NCBI GenBank assembly: GCA_963756515.1
Contig: CAVWNV010000007.1
Location: 62,001-126,000 of the forward strand
DNA length: 64,000 nucleotides
Direction of reading: 5' to 3'
Source: Bog-756 sp963756515
GTDB taxonomy: Bacteria; Actinomycetota; Acidimicrobiia; Acidimicrobiales; RAAP-2
Part shown: positions 27,271-37,084 of the stretch, piece after piece
Numbering within the stretch: position 1 is the first letter of the stretch
Layout of the letters: the number at the start of each line of letters is the position of its first letter
The notes under the pieces: generated by a model
Told to the model about the DNA's origin: nothing
The model's input: the letters and a program-made list of their open reading frames with translations, nothing else
The model's database searches: none
Position numbers and translations under genes: made by a program

Positions 27271-27729
27271 ATGGCCAACTCGACGGCTGACACGCACGGC
27301 GACGGCACCCACACGCAGGGCAACAAGGCGAGGGTGGAGGCGTTCTGGGAGGCGCTGTACCGGCGGGACTGGGATGCCATCGGGGGCTTCTTCGGCCCCG
27401 ACAGCGAGTACACCGACGTCCCCTCACCGGCCGACGACGTAGCCCGGGGTCCGGAGCTCATCGTCGCCCGTCTCCGCCTCGGGTTGGAACGGATCTCGGG
27501 CTACGAGCACGATCTCCGGCTGATGGTGGCCGAGGGCGACACGGTGGTGACCGAGCATGCCGAGACCTGGCACTGGCACACCGGCGAGGAGGTGACCCTC
27601 CCCTTCGTCTCTGTGCACGAGCTGCGCGACGGGACCATCACGCGCTGGTGGGACTACTGGGATCTCCAGACCCTGATGGGGGCGGCCCCGGCCTGGTGGG
27701 TCGAGCACATCCTCCAGGGCTACACCTGA
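27271..27729 (+). CDS. limonene-1,2-epoxide hydrolase / SnoaL-like protein
   Basis: A 152-residue protein starting at ATG 27271. KARVEAFWEALYRRDWDAIG and FFGPDSEYTDVP are the NTF2-like opening, and VHELRDGTITRWWDYWDLQT closes the barrel. The Arg/Asp pattern of this last block resembles limonene-epoxide hydrolase, where an Asp-Arg-Asp triad activates water. Whether all three catalytic residues are present needs an alignment. Divergent from ppk2 (65 bases between starts). Confidence 0.75.
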   Translation: MANSTADTHGDGTHTQGNKARVEAFWEALYRRDWDAIGGFFGPDSEYTDVPSPADDVARGPELIVARLRLGLERISGYEHDLRLMVAEGDTVVTEHAETWHWHTGEEVTLPFVSVHELRDGTITRWWDYWDLQTLMGAAPAWWVEHILQGYT

Positions 27730-27746
27730 GCGGCCGCGGGCCGCTC
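27728..27746. terminator. 8-bp hairpin between convergent genes
   Basis: GAGCGGCC-GCG-GGCCGCTC is a perfect 8-bp stem with a 3-base loop. It starts inside the stop codon of the gene ending at 27729 and ends 2 bases before the convergent stop at 27748. A strong candidate for a shared terminator without a T-run. Confidence 0.6.
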
Positions 27747-27747
27747 C

Positions 27748-29361
27748 TCAGCTCTCGAACCCGTAGACGCCCTGGGCGTACTCGTCCACCTTGGACTCGG
27801 GCAGCCGAAGGCGGATGGCGGTGTAGTAGATCACGAGACTGAAGGCGGCCACCGCCACCATGTCCCAGTAGAAGGGGATGGTCTCCCGGCCACCGCCGAA
27901 CTGACCCAGGAACGAGAGCAGGGTCAGACCGGCCAGGTAGGGCCACAACCAGATGGCCGCCGACCAGTCCAGGGGCGAGTGGACCGGATTGGCGTTGGTG
28001 ACCCGCGAGATCCACATGAGGACGTAGCCCAGCACGACTGCCACCATCAACTTCCAGTCGACCTCCCAGCCGCTCCAGTAGATGATCAGGCTGGCCGACA
28101 CGAACGAGGCCGGCGCCAGGACCGGGGCCCAGGGCAGTCGGTAGGGCCGTTCGGCGTGGGGCTTCTGGTGCCGGAGGGCGCCCAGGGCCAACGGGGCTCC
28201 CGCGTACATGAGGACCGTGGCCGAGGTGATGAACCCGACCAGCTTCTGCCATCCGGGGAAGGGCAGGAACAGCAGCATGCCCATCAAGAAGGCGAAGATG
28301 AGCCCGAAGACGGGGACGTTCGACTTCTTGGTCGTCTTCTCGAACAGGGCCGGCACGTGTCCGTTCTTGCTCATGCCGAAGGTGATCCGGCTGGTGGTGG
28401 TGGTGTAGATGAGTCCCGAACCGGTGGGGGCGATGATGGCGTCGGCGTAGAGGATGTAGGCCAACCAGCCCAGGCCCAGACCCTTGGCCAGACCGGCGAA
28501 CGGACCGAAGATGCCCTCGAAGGAGATGTTGGCCCACCCGTGGGCCAGGGCCTGATGGGGGAGGGCGCCGATGAACACCACCTGCAACAGGATGTAGATG
28601 GTGGCCCCGATGAGCATCGAGAAGATCACGGCCCGGGGCATGTCCCGCTGGGGGTTCCTGCTCTCTCCGCCCAGCTGCACGGCCTGCTCGAACCCGACCA
28701 GGGCGAAGACGGCCCCGCCGTCGCTCACGGCCCGGAGCACACCGTGCAGGCCGAAGGGGGCGAAGCCGCCGGCGGCGGTGAAGTTGGACGTGTCGAAGCG
28801 GGTGAAGAAGAGGACGACGATGGTCAGGGTCGGGATGAGCACCTTCCATGTGGTGATGGCGTTGTTGGCCCGGACCAGGTAGCGGATGCCGAACAGGTTG
28901 ACGGCTACGAAGAGCGCCATCAACACCGTGGCCACCAGGTAGCCCAGACCGGTCAGGACCACGGTGCCGTTGACCGAGTGGGTCAGTCCGTGCCAGTAGT
29001 TCGAGGTGTACGTGATGGCCGCCTCCACCTCGATGGGCGCGGTGCCCACCGCCTGCAGCCACGAGAACCACCCGAACGATGCGCCGGCCAATCCGCCGAA
29101 CGCGTAGTAGGGGAAGCGGGTGGTCCCGCCGCTGACGGGAAACATCCCGCCCAGCTCGGCGTGGACCAGGGCCAGCAGAATCACCGCCACCGAGCCGATG
29201 AGCCAGGCGATGATGGCAGCCGGACCGCCGATGGTGGCGCAGACCAGCGCCCCGAAGAGCCAGCCCGATCCGATGATCGACCCTTCGGACGTGAGCAGGA
29301 GTCCGAAGAATCCGACGTTGCGCGTCAGGCCGTCGTTTTGGGAGACCGCCACCTCATCCAT
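27748..29361 (-). CDS. APC family amino acid permease
   Basis: A 537-residue protein from ATG 29361, with GGAGG upstream. About twelve hydrophobic segments are visible. LLTSEGSIIGSGWLFGAL is the TM1 substrate-binding region with its GSG break. FPVSGGTTRFPYYAFG and VGFEQAVQLGGESRNPQRDM are the TM2-3 loop and the TM6 motif with the conserved Glu and Pro. It most resembles the amino-acid:proton symporter branch. Substrate unknown. It is convergent with the epoxide-hydrolase-like gene and stands as a single transcription unit. Confidence 0.88.
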   Translation of the reverse strand: MDEVAVSQNDGLTRNVGFFGLLLTSEGSIIGSGWLFGALVCATIGGPAAIIAWLIGSVAVILLALVHAELGGMFPVSGGTTRFPYYAFGGLAGASFGWFSWLQAVGTAPIEVEAAITYTSNYWHGLTHSVNGTVVLTGLGYLVATVLMALFVAVNLFGIRYLVRANNAITTWKVLIPTLTIVVLFFTRFDTSNFTAAGGFAPFGLHGVLRAVSDGGAVFALVGFEQAVQLGGESRNPQRDMPRAVIFSMLIGATIYILLQVVFIGALPHQALAHGWANISFEGIFGPFAGLAKGLGLGWLAYILYADAIIAPTGSGLIYTTTTSRITFGMSKNGHVPALFEKTTKKSNVPVFGLIFAFLMGMLLFLPFPGWQKLVGFITSATVLMYAGAPLALGALRHQKPHAERPYRLPWAPVLAPASFVSASLIIYWSGWEVDWKLMVAVVLGYVLMWISRVTNANPVHSPLDWSAAIWLWPYLAGLTLLSFLGQFGGGRETIPFYWDMVAVAAFSLVIYYTAIRLRLPESKVDEYAQGVYGFES

Positions 29362-29606
29362 CGCTCACCCTCCGCATGCTCGATGGGTTCGGGCAACCGG
29401 CCGATCCCCCGGGAAAGAACGGTGCTGCAGTGCCGAGAAGTTACCCGACGGCCCACCTGGGGTAAAGCATCCGGGAGCGGCGCCGTCTCGCCCGGGCCGC
29501 TCGTCGGGGGTCGTCGAACGGGTCGCGCCCGATCGTGGCTGGGCGATGCCGGGACGACCTCGTTGTAGGGACCGCCGGCGGTCGGATGTCCGCCGGCGCG
29601 ATGCGG

Positions 29607-30836
29607 CTACGAATGCCTCGGATCGTCAGGTGGCACGACCAGCCGCTCGGAGATGGTCGAATGCAGGTCCGAGATCGGCTTCTGCAGTTTGACGCACGGC
29701 CCGAGTCGCAGTCTCGGAGGCTCGGGAGGCAACGAGCCGCACAGGGGGAGCAAGCCCAGTGTCACCGACTGCCCCTCGAGGTCGATGAAGGTCGTGCCGG
29801 CGTCGGCCTGATAGCAGACCTCCACCGGAGCCCCGGCCGGCCCGACCAGCTCCGAGCGGGGGAAGGTCAGGTGCTCCTCGATGGGCTTGTTCGGGTTCAG
29901 GCCGGTGCCGTTGATCGTGGTCACCTGGGGCGCGTGGCGGTAGTTGCCGTCGCACACGAGTGAGCCCGAGTCGATGGAGGCCTGGATGGATCCGGACGTC
30001 GATTTCGAGCTGATGACATCGGTCTGCAGCGGCGTGGACACGGTGCCGGAGCAGCCCGATGTGGAGCAGGTGACGGTGGAGACGGGGTTCGACACCGATA
30101 CCGGTTCTTCGACCACGGCCTGGGCCCCCCCGGTATCGGTGATCGTGATGGTGACCGTGAAGGTGGCGGCGGTGTTGTAGGTGTGGCCGCCGGTGACGTC
30201 GAATGTGGTCCCGCCCGCCGGCTCGGTGATGTCCCCGGCGCTCGTCGGCGGACCGTCTCCCCAGTCGATCACGGCGGTGAACTCGTTCGCCGCCGCATTC
30301 GGATTGGCGTCGGTGAACGTGGCCACCGGAAGGTCGGTGAAGGCCTGACCGGTGGTCTGGGCCGGAATGGGTACCCCGGTGGCGTCGATGGCGTAGTCAC
30401 CGACGGTGGCTGTACCGGTGGTCGTGGCCTTGTCGTATCCGGGCCACTGTTGGAAGACGGTGATGTGGGTGGTGTAGCTGCCCTGGGTGGTGTAGGTGTG
30501 CGTTCCGGCCACCGTGTAGGGATCGCCGAAACCGCTGGGCGGGCTGACCGTCCCACTGGTCGTGGCGCCGTCGCCCCAGTCGATCGTGGCCGAGAACTGC
30601 GAGGGAGCCCAGGGCGGCTGGTACCAGTGAGGCTTGGAATCGGTGAAGGTGGCCACCGTCGGCGAAATGGAGACCCCGGCCATGGCGGAGAACGACGATC
30701 CGGTCAGCTTGATACACCCTCCGTACCCACGGGCTGCATTAGCCCCGGCCACGCCGGGAAGGGCCAAGCCGGTCAGGCCGATGGTGGCGACCGCCAGTAG
30801 GGCCACGATGGTCTTGACGTACGTGGTTCTGTTCAT
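29607..30836 (-). CDS. secreted protein with PKD/Ig-like repeats
   Basis: A 409-residue protein from ATG 30836, or ATG 30848 twelve bases upstream. The N-terminus is a clear signal peptide: short basic start, hydrophobic TIVALLAVATIGLTGLALPG, then GAN-A at a likely cleavage point. Two repeats share the pattern ATIDWGDG / AVIDWGDG followed by HTYTTQGSYT / HTYNTAATFT, which is the PKD-domain signature. Cys residues are paired through the C-terminal half. Likely a cell-surface or secreted binding/structural protein; no enzyme motif is visible. Confidence 0.8.
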   Translation of the reverse strand: MNRTTYVKTIVALLAVATIGLTGLALPGVAGANAARGYGGCIKLTGSSFSAMAGVSISPTVATFTDSKPHWYQPPWAPSQFSATIDWGDGATTSGTVSPPSGFGDPYTVAGTHTYTTQGSYTTHITVFQQWPGYDKATTTGTATVGDYAIDATGVPIPAQTTGQAFTDLPVATFTDANPNAAANEFTAVIDWGDGPPTSAGDITEPAGGTTFDVTGGHTYNTAATFTVTITITDTGGAQAVVEEPVSVSNPVSTVTCSTSGCSGTVSTPLQTDVISSKSTSGSIQASIDSGSLVCDGNYRHAPQVTTINGTGLNPNKPIEEHLTFPRSELVGPAGAPVEVCYQADAGTTFIDLEGQSVTLGLLPLCGSLPPEPPRLRLGPCVKLQKPISDLHSTISERLVVPPDDPRHS

Positions 30837-30991
30837 GAGACCCGGCATCTCCTCGCCCGACGGCTTGTCTGCACCTCGCGCCAGCATCCGGATTTGCTAC
30901 GACGGCCCCGCCTAGGACGCGTCGTCGAACGCTCGTTCGGAATGTAGTTGGGGCGGGGAGGGCCGTCAACTGCCGACGACAGCCACGGCCA

Positions 30992-33900
30992 CTACCGGTC
31001 GTATTCCCCCCGTCCCGCCCCACTCAACGTGGTCAGCGTGGTCGTCGTGGTCGTCGTGGTCGGCCTGATCAGAGTGGGTCCGGCCGGGGGGTGCGGGGCC
31101 AACAGATCGGGCGGCGACACCACGCCCAGTTTGGACAGGGTCGACGCCGACGCCTGTCGCAACTGGTCCCGACGCTCTTCGCTCATGTCGGTGGCACACT
31201 CGGCCATGACCCGCAGGGTGAGGGCCTCCTCGTACTGGGCCCCCCGGCTCCGGGCGGCGTGGAGACTCTGCTCCAGCGCCGCCTCCGCCGCCTCCGGCTG
31301 GCCGGACCGGGCCAACACCGCGCCCCGCACCCGCTGGAGCAGTGGCACCTGGGGCGGCACGCCCCGGAGACCACGGGCTTGGGCCAGCGTCTCGTCGGCC
31401 AGGGACAGGGCCGCGTCGGGCCGGCCGCTCAGCAGCAGGCACTCGGCCATGCGGGCCTGGGCCTCGAGCTCGTCGACATTGCTCCCGACGGCCCGGAACT
31501 CGGCGATCGACTCCTCGAACAGCCCGAAGGCCTCGTCGAAGTGACCACGAAGCGCGGCCACCCGGGCCAGTTTCCCGAGGACGTCGGCGACACCCGACCG
31601 GTAGCCGGCCGCCCGCCAGGCCCGCGACGCCAGCTGGAACTGCTCCGCGGCCGTGTCGAGCCGGCCCTGGTCCAGGGCGATCTCGCCGATGTTGAACTCC
31701 ACGAACACCATCTTCACGTCGTTGCCGATCCTGCGGACGATGGCCTGACAGCGTCGGTAGAAGTCGAGGGACTCCTCCCATTCGCCGCGGAAGTAGGCGA
31801 AGATGCCGAGAGAGTTCAACGTGTCGGCCTGGCCGGGCAGGTCCTCGAGCTCCTCGAAGATGGCCAGCGCCCGTTCCGAATTCTCCGGCTCCTCCAGCCG
31901 TCCGAGCTCGTCCATGGCCCAGTCGATGACCCTGAGTGACTCGGCCAGGGTCAGCTGCTCGCCGGCCGCCTCGGCCTGCTCGATGGCCTGCGAGCACCAT
32001 TTGATGGCGCGGGCGTGGTGTCCGGCCTCTTGGCAGAAGCGGCCGTACCAGCTGAGCAGCTTGGCCCGCTGGCGCATGGCGGCGTCTCCATCGGCGTCCT
32101 CGAGCGTCCGTAGACCCTTGGTAATCCAGCGCAGCGCGTTGGGGTACCGGTCCATCCATCCTTGGATCTGGGCCAGCTTCAACATCAGGCGGGCCGCGGC
32201 CACGGCGTCGTCGTCGATGAGGCGACGGGCGGCCCGGTAGGCGCCGGCCGCCTCGGCGTAGGCGCCTGTTCGGTTGCGGGCGTCGCCCTGGGCTTCGTAC
32301 ACGGCCGATAGCTCGGCCGGTCCCATGTCGCCCAGACGCCGGCCGGCGGCCAGGGCGCGTTCGTAGAGCTCGGCCGCCTCGAAGTTGGCGTACACCGACG
32401 TGGCCCATTGGGCCGCCTCCAGGGCGTATGACCAGGCCTCGGCGTAGCGCTGGGCGTGCAGATAGTGGAACGACAGGAGTTCGGGCTGCTCGTCGCGCCG
32501 CTGCTCCGAGGTGGCCCGGATCGAGTCCCCGGCGCGGTTGTGGAGCTGACGCCGGAGCCGGTAGGTGAGTCCGTCGTAGGCCGCGTCACGGAGGAGCCCG
32601 TTGCGGAAGCGGAGGACGTGACGGTCCCAGACCACGAAGTCGTCCAGACGTCTCCACACCGGGTGTTTCGGTTCGGGGAGTTCGTCCACCACCGCCTCCA
32701 CCAGTTCGAACGGTGCCGACTGGCCGAGGACGGAGAGGCGTCGGAGGAGGTGACGGTCGTCGTTCGAGAGCCGGTCGATGCGGGCCGCCACCACTTCTTC
32801 GACCGAGTCCGGCAGGCCCTCGACCGACGCTCCGCTGACGGCCGCGGCCATCAGTTCCCGCAGGAAGAGAGGATTGCCACCGGAGCGGCGGACCAGGACG
32901 CTCAGCTCCTGGGCCGGCAGGGGCGTCTCGGAGGTGGCCGCTTCCGCCAGTGCCGTGGTCTCCCGTTCGTCGAGAGGGCCGAGATCGATACGAGCGGCAC
33001 CGTCCGGCCCGACGAAGCCCGACTCGAGGTCGCGTCGGGTCATGCAGATCACCCACGAGGTGGAGCCCACCGAGGCGGCCAGGGCCCCGAAGAGATCGGC
33101 CGAGGACTCGTCCATGAAGTGGGCGTCCTCCACTGTCAGGAGACCTGACTGCGGCAGGAGATGTCCGAGCAGCTGTTGGACGGCGTCGGCCAGGCGGGCT
33201 CGCCGGAACTCCTCGTCCAACTCGACCGTCTCGGGAGTCTCGGGCACCGACAGATCCACGGCCCCGGCGATCAGCGGCGACCAGGGCAGCAGCTCCGGCG
33301 CCCGCTCGGTCAGCACGGTCAGGAACAGCTGGGAGGTGGCGTCGTCGGATCCCTCGGCCGGGAGCCCGAGGAGTCGGCGTAGGAGCTGGCGCACCACGTG
33401 GTACGGCGTGGAGGAGTTGTACCGCTCGCACCCCGCCGTCAGCTGGGCCCACTCCCCGGTGAGATCTCGGAGCCGGCCGAGCAACCGGGACTTTCCCACG
33501 CCCGCCTCTCCGACGATCTCGATCAGCGTGCCGCCGCCCTCCGATGCCCGCCGTACCAGTGCCCCCAGTTCGGCCACCTCCTGGTCCCGTCCGACGAAGG
33601 GGAGGTCCTCGGTCAGCCCCACCAGTTTGCCGCCGGTCATCGCCCCCACCCGGAGAGCCCGGACCGGTTTCGACTTCCCCTTCACGTAGAACGGCTCGAG
33701 ATCGGCGGTGGCGAAACTGGCCTGGGCCCGGGTCAGGACCTCGGGTGTGGCCAGGATCTCACCCGGCGCGGCCTTGGCCATCAGCCGCGCCGCCAGGTTG
33801 ACCGTGTCGCCCATGACGGTGAAGGTCCGACGGTAGAGGGGACCTACTTCGCCGACGAAGACCGAGCCCCGGTGGACGCCCGTCCGGAGCGGCAGCGGCG

Positions 33901-34927
33901 CCTCGGCGTCCATGATCTCCCGCACCGCCAACAGCATGCGGTGCTCGTCGTCCCCCGATGTCGACGGTGCACCGGCTGTCAGGATGATCTTGCCGCCGTC
34001 GCGGTCCACGTCGGTGGCCAGAAAGGCCACGCCGTGACGGTCGACGGCGGTCTGTACCAGGGACACGAGGTCATGGAGGTGGTCGGCGGTGGCCGCCGGT
34101 CCGGCCTGTTCGATCAGGGTGTCGGTGCCGTCGAAGTGGAGGAAGGAAACGGTGACCCGGCGGTGCTCCGATTCGCGGTGGGAACTGGTCAGGGCCGGAA
34201 TGAGCCCGACGGGAATGCCGCGGGAGAGCTCCACGTCGGCGGCCACCGGCTCGAACGGGACGAAGGGATCCTCGGGCACGGCCGGTGTGCGGCGGAGCAG
34301 TAGACCGGGTCCCTTCCTGTCACCGATGTTCGCGGGTGGCAGGGCCCGGGCGGTGGCGTCGCTGACGACGATCTCGCCGGCGCCGGCCGCGGCCTCCATC
34401 GACACCGTGGTGCTGACAGCCGGTCCGGTCACGATGAGCTCACGGTGTGACGAACCGACGAGGAAGAAGTCGAAGCGCCCACTGTGGACCCCCACGGACA
34501 TCCGCAGCGCCACCCGTTGCCCGAGGACCTCGAGTCGGCCCGCCACCCGGAGCTCGGCGCGCATGTCCACTGCGGCCCGGCAGGCCCTGGCCTCGTGGGC
34601 GTCGCCGGTGAACCAGAGGAGGAGGGCGTCGCCGCCGAATTTGAGCAGCCGGCCGCCGTTGGCCACGGCAATGTCCAAGAGGGCCACGAAGCAGGTCCCG
34701 ATGGTGGCCGTCAGCTCCTCGGCGCCGACCTTGCCGTGTTTGGCCAGACCCTCGGAGAGTTTGGTGAAGCCGGAGATGTCCACGAAGGCGATCGTGCCGT
34801 TGACCTGGCGGAATCGATCCTCTGGCGTGCGGTGGATCCAGTCGATGGTCAGTCTGGGAAAGTAGGGCGCGAGCGGATGACCGGCATCATTCGGTGAGGT
34901 CGTGCGCCGACCGCCTTGGTTGGGCAT
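30992..34927 (-). CDS. tandem class III adenylate cyclase / AAA ATPase / TPR protein (soluble adenylyl cyclase-like)
   Basis: A 1,311-residue protein taken from ATG 34927. Domain order: cyclase 1 (about 43-200), cyclase 2 (about 255-425), ATPase (P-loop GEAGVGKSRLL at about 473-483), and a TPR-rich C-terminal half. Cyclase 1 keeps the two metal-binding Asp residues (Asp50 in FVDISGFT, Asp100 in KFGGD) but has Ser at the Asn/Arg positions (Ser172, Ser176). Cyclase 2 lacks the first Asp motif but keeps Asn377 and Arg381 in VMGDTVNLAARL. The halves are thus complementary, as in mammalian soluble adenylyl cyclase. It could make cAMP or act as an ATP-driven signalling scaffold. No partner is obvious. 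Confidence 0.87.
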   Translation of the reverse strand: MPNQGGRRTTSPNDAGHPLAPYFPRLTIDWIHRTPEDRFRQVNGTIAFVDISGFTKLSEGLAKHGKVGAEELTATIGTCFVALLDIAVANGGRLLKFGGDALLLWFTGDAHEARACRAAVDMRAELRVAGRLEVLGQRVALRMSVGVHSGRFDFFLVGSSHRELIVTGPAVSTTVSMEAAAGAGEIVVSDATARALPPANIGDRKGPGLLLRRTPAVPEDPFVPFEPVAADVELSRGIPVGLIPALTSSHRESEHRRVTVSFLHFDGTDTLIEQAGPAATADHLHDLVSLVQTAVDRHGVAFLATDVDRDGGKIILTAGAPSTSGDDEHRMLLAVREIMDAEAPLPLRTGVHRGSVFVGEVGPLYRRTFTVMGDTVNLAARLMAKAAPGEILATPEVLTRAQASFATADLEPFYVKGKSKPVRALRVGAMTGGKLVGLTEDLPFVGRDQEVAELGALVRRASEGGGTLIEIVGEAGVGKSRLLGRLRDLTGEWAQLTAGCERYNSSTPYHVVRQLLRRLLGLPAEGSDDATSQLFLTVLTERAPELLPWSPLIAGAVDLSVPETPETVELDEEFRRARLADAVQQLLGHLLPQSGLLTVEDAHFMDESSADLFGALAASVGSTSWVICMTRRDLESGFVGPDGAARIDLGPLDERETTALAEAATSETPLPAQELSVLVRRSGGNPLFLRELMAAAVSGASVEGLPDSVEEVVAARIDRLSNDDRHLLRRLSVLGQSAPFELVEAVVDELPEPKHPVWRRLDDFVVWDRHVLRFRNGLLRDAAYDGLTYRLRRQLHNRAGDSIRATSEQRRDEQPELLSFHYLHAQRYAEAWSYALEAAQWATSVYANFEAAELYERALAAGRRLGDMGPAELSAVYEAQGDARNRTGAYAEAAGAYRAARRLIDDDAVAAARLMLKLAQIQGWMDRYPNALRWITKGLRTLEDADGDAAMRQRAKLLSWYGRFCQEAGHHARAIKWCSQAIEQAEAAGEQLTLAESLRVIDWAMDELGRLEEPENSERALAIFEELEDLPGQADTLNSLGIFAYFRGEWEESLDFYRRCQAIVRRIGNDVKMVFVEFNIGEIALDQGRLDTAAEQFQLASRAWRAAGYRSGVADVLGKLARVAALRGHFDEAFGLFEESIAEFRAVGSNVDELEAQARMAECLLLSGRPDAALSLADETLAQARGLRGVPPQVPLLQRVRGAVLARSGQPEAAEAALEQSLHAARSRGAQYEEALTLRVMAECATDMSEERRDQLRQASASTLSKLGVVSPPDLLAPHPPAGPTLIRPTTTTTTTTLTTLSGAGRGEYDR

Positions 34928-35052
34928 CACTCGTCTGCTCTCGATGTGGGGCCTGTCGTCCTCGCCTGCACCGCTCGGCGCGGTCCCGCTCAGCACCGCC
35001 AACCGTACCGGAGGTTCCGGCCCCGGGTCCGATCGCCGCGGACCACCGCCCG

Positions 35053-36417
35053 TCAGGCCAGGGTGGCCAGGATCTCCCCGATCATCTCCACCGTGGTGTC
35101 GGGGTGCAGCAGGGCCAGCCGACCCACCGCCCGGCCCTCCCAGACGGTCGGGACCACGAACCCGATCTGGTCGGCCAACAGCTGATTCGACCAGGTCTCG
35201 TACTCCGTCCACTCCCAGCCCAGCCGCCGGAACAGCACGACGGAGAGCTCGGGCCGTCGCTCCAGCTCGAGGTAGGGGATGCGCTCGATCAGGTCTGCGC
35301 TCTGCTGGGTCACGGCCAGAACGGTCTCGATGGCGTCGCGGTAGGCGTCGGTGCCGTACACGGCCAGCGAGAACCACAAGGGCAGCCCGCGGGCCCGTCG
35401 GGTCAGGTGATATGCGTAGTCACTCGGATTCCAGTCGTCCCTGGTGTCGCTGTGCATGACGTCGAGATACGAGGCGTCCTGGGTGTGGACGGCCTTGGCC
35501 AGATGGGGTCGGCGATAGATCAGGGCGGCGCAGTCGAAGGGGGCGAACAACCATTTGTGGGGATCCACCACCAGGGAGTCCACCATCTCGATACCGTCGA
35601 AGTTGCTCCGGACCGTAGGGGCCAGCAGGGCCGCACCTCCGTAGGCCCCGTCGACGTGGTACCAGAGGGACCGGTCCCGGGCCACCGCCCCCACACCGGC
35701 CAGGTCGTCGATGATGCCGGCGTTGGTGGTGCCGGCGGTGGCCACCACGGCGATCACGTCCCGACCGCGGGGATGTCCGTCGAGGGCGGCCGACAGGCCG
35801 GGTCCGGTCAGGCGGTGATCGTCGCACGGCACCAGCAGGGGCTCGACGCCGAGCACGCGGAGCGCCTTGCCCACCGAGGAGTGGGCCTCTTCGCTGATGG
35901 CCACCAGCGGCCGGGCCGGGGACCGCTCGCCCAGACGGTGGTCGGCCGTGTCGCGGGCCACCATGAGCGCCGAGAGGTTTCCGGCCGACCCGCCCGAGAC
36001 GAAGCAGCCTCCGGCTCCATCGGGGAGGCCGGCCAGGCCGGCCAGGACGTCGAGAGCCTGGTTTTCGGCTGCCACAGCTCCGGCCGCCTCGATCCACGAT
36101 GTCCCCTGCAGGGAAGAACAGGCCACCACCATGTCGAAGAGGAGTGACGCCTTGGTGGGGGCGGCGGGAATGAACGACAGGAAGCGAGGGCTGTCGCACG
36201 AGATCACCGCGGTAGCCAGCTCGCTCTCGAAGACCTCCATGACGTGGCCGGCGTCGGTGCCGGTGGCATTGATCAGGCCGGACAGGCTGGCGTCCAGCGA
36301 GGAGGCCTGGGCACCTCCGAAGTCCAAGGGGACGGGATCGAGGGCCAGGCGCCACCGGCAGTAGTCGAGGACGAGATTCGTCAATTGCTCGTCGTAGACG
36401 AACATGGGATTTCGCAT
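35053..36417 (-). CDS. pyridoxal-phosphate-dependent decarboxylase (group II)
   Basis: A 454-residue protein from ATG 36417, which has AAAGG a few bases upstream. CFVSGGSAGNLSALMVARD binds the PLP phosphate, WYHVDGAYGG carries the Asp that contacts the ring nitrogen, and VVDPHKWLFAPFDCA holds the Schiff-base Lys. This matches the glutamate/aromatic-L-amino-acid decarboxylase family. Substrate choice (aromatic amino acid, glutamate, cysteine sulfinate) cannot be read. It precedes the cyclase gene on the same strand by 125 bases. Confidence 0.88.
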   Translation of the reverse strand: MRNPMFVYDEQLTNLVLDYCRWRLALDPVPLDFGGAQASSLDASLSGLINATGTDAGHVMEVFESELATAVISCDSPRFLSFIPAAPTKASLLFDMVVACSSLQGTSWIEAAGAVAAENQALDVLAGLAGLPDGAGGCFVSGGSAGNLSALMVARDTADHRLGERSPARPLVAISEEAHSSVGKALRVLGVEPLLVPCDDHRLTGPGLSAALDGHPRGRDVIAVVATAGTTNAGIIDDLAGVGAVARDRSLWYHVDGAYGGAALLAPTVRSNFDGIEMVDSLVVDPHKWLFAPFDCAALIYRRPHLAKAVHTQDASYLDVMHSDTRDDWNPSDYAYHLTRRARGLPLWFSLAVYGTDAYRDAIETVLAVTQQSADLIERIPYLELERRPELSVVLFRRLGWEWTEYETWSNQLLADQIGFVVPTVWEGRAVGRLALLHPDTTVEMIGEILATLA

Positions 36418-36479
36418 GGGGACCTTTCTGAGCGGGCTCCATGATCGCAGAGATGGTTCGCGTACCGTCAGGGCCTCGC

Positions 36480-37076
36480 CTACGCCGGAATGGAGCTGAC
36501 CGTCGAACCGGCGGGGTCGGCTGGGGCCCGGTGGACGGACACGGCGTACGAACCGCCCTCGACCCACGGATCTTCGGTCCAGGTGGCCCACCGGGCTTCG
36601 AGCTCGAGCCCGGTCTGTCGGCAGTCGTCGTCGTACCGCCCGAGCGTGTATCCCCGGTCGAGTTGGAAGCCGGTGACCAGGCGTCCGCCGCCGACGAGGT
36701 GCCGGGCACATCCACGCACCAGGGCCGCCTCCGTCCCCTCCGGGGTGAACAGGGGCACATTTCCGGCCATCACGACGAGGTCGAACCGCCGGTGGAGCTC
36801 CAACTCCGTCAGGTCGGCCACGACCCACTCGAGGTCGGGAGCTCGTCGTCGGGCGGTGGCGATCATGGACTCGTCACCGTCGACGCCGACGACCTCGATG
36901 CCCCGGGTGGCCAGCTGGCGCGCCACCCGACCGGTTCCGCAACCGGCATCGAGCACCGTGGCCGGACGCCACCGAGTCACCAGGTCGGCCTCCCCGTGCA
37001 CGTCGGCTCCACCTGCGGCCAGTTCGTCGAACCGTCGCTGGTAGCGGTCACCGTCCCACGACGAATCGGTGTCCAC
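36480..37076 (-). CDS. class I SAM-dependent methyltransferase
   Basis: A 198-residue protein from GTG 37076, eight bases after the stop of the upstream gene, with TGAGG serving as possible ribosome-binding site. VLDAGCGTGRVARQLATRG is motif I, VVGVDGDESMIATARRRAP the acidic loop, and DLVVMAGNVPLF the motif IV region. Small-molecule type; the target is unknown. It follows the candidate restriction-modification genes and is probably co-transcribed with them, although it does not look like a DNA methylase. Confidence 0.82.
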   Translation of the reverse strand: MDTDSSWDGDRYQRRFDELAAGGADVHGEADLVTRWRPATVLDAGCGTGRVARQLATRGIEVVGVDGDESMIATARRRAPDLEWVVADLTELELHRRFDLVVMAGNVPLFTPEGTEAALVRGCARHLVGGGRLVTGFQLDRGYTLGRYDDDCRQTGLELEARWATWTEDPWVEGGSYAVSVHRAPADPAGSTVSSIPA

Positions 37077-37084
37077 GCCGGTCC

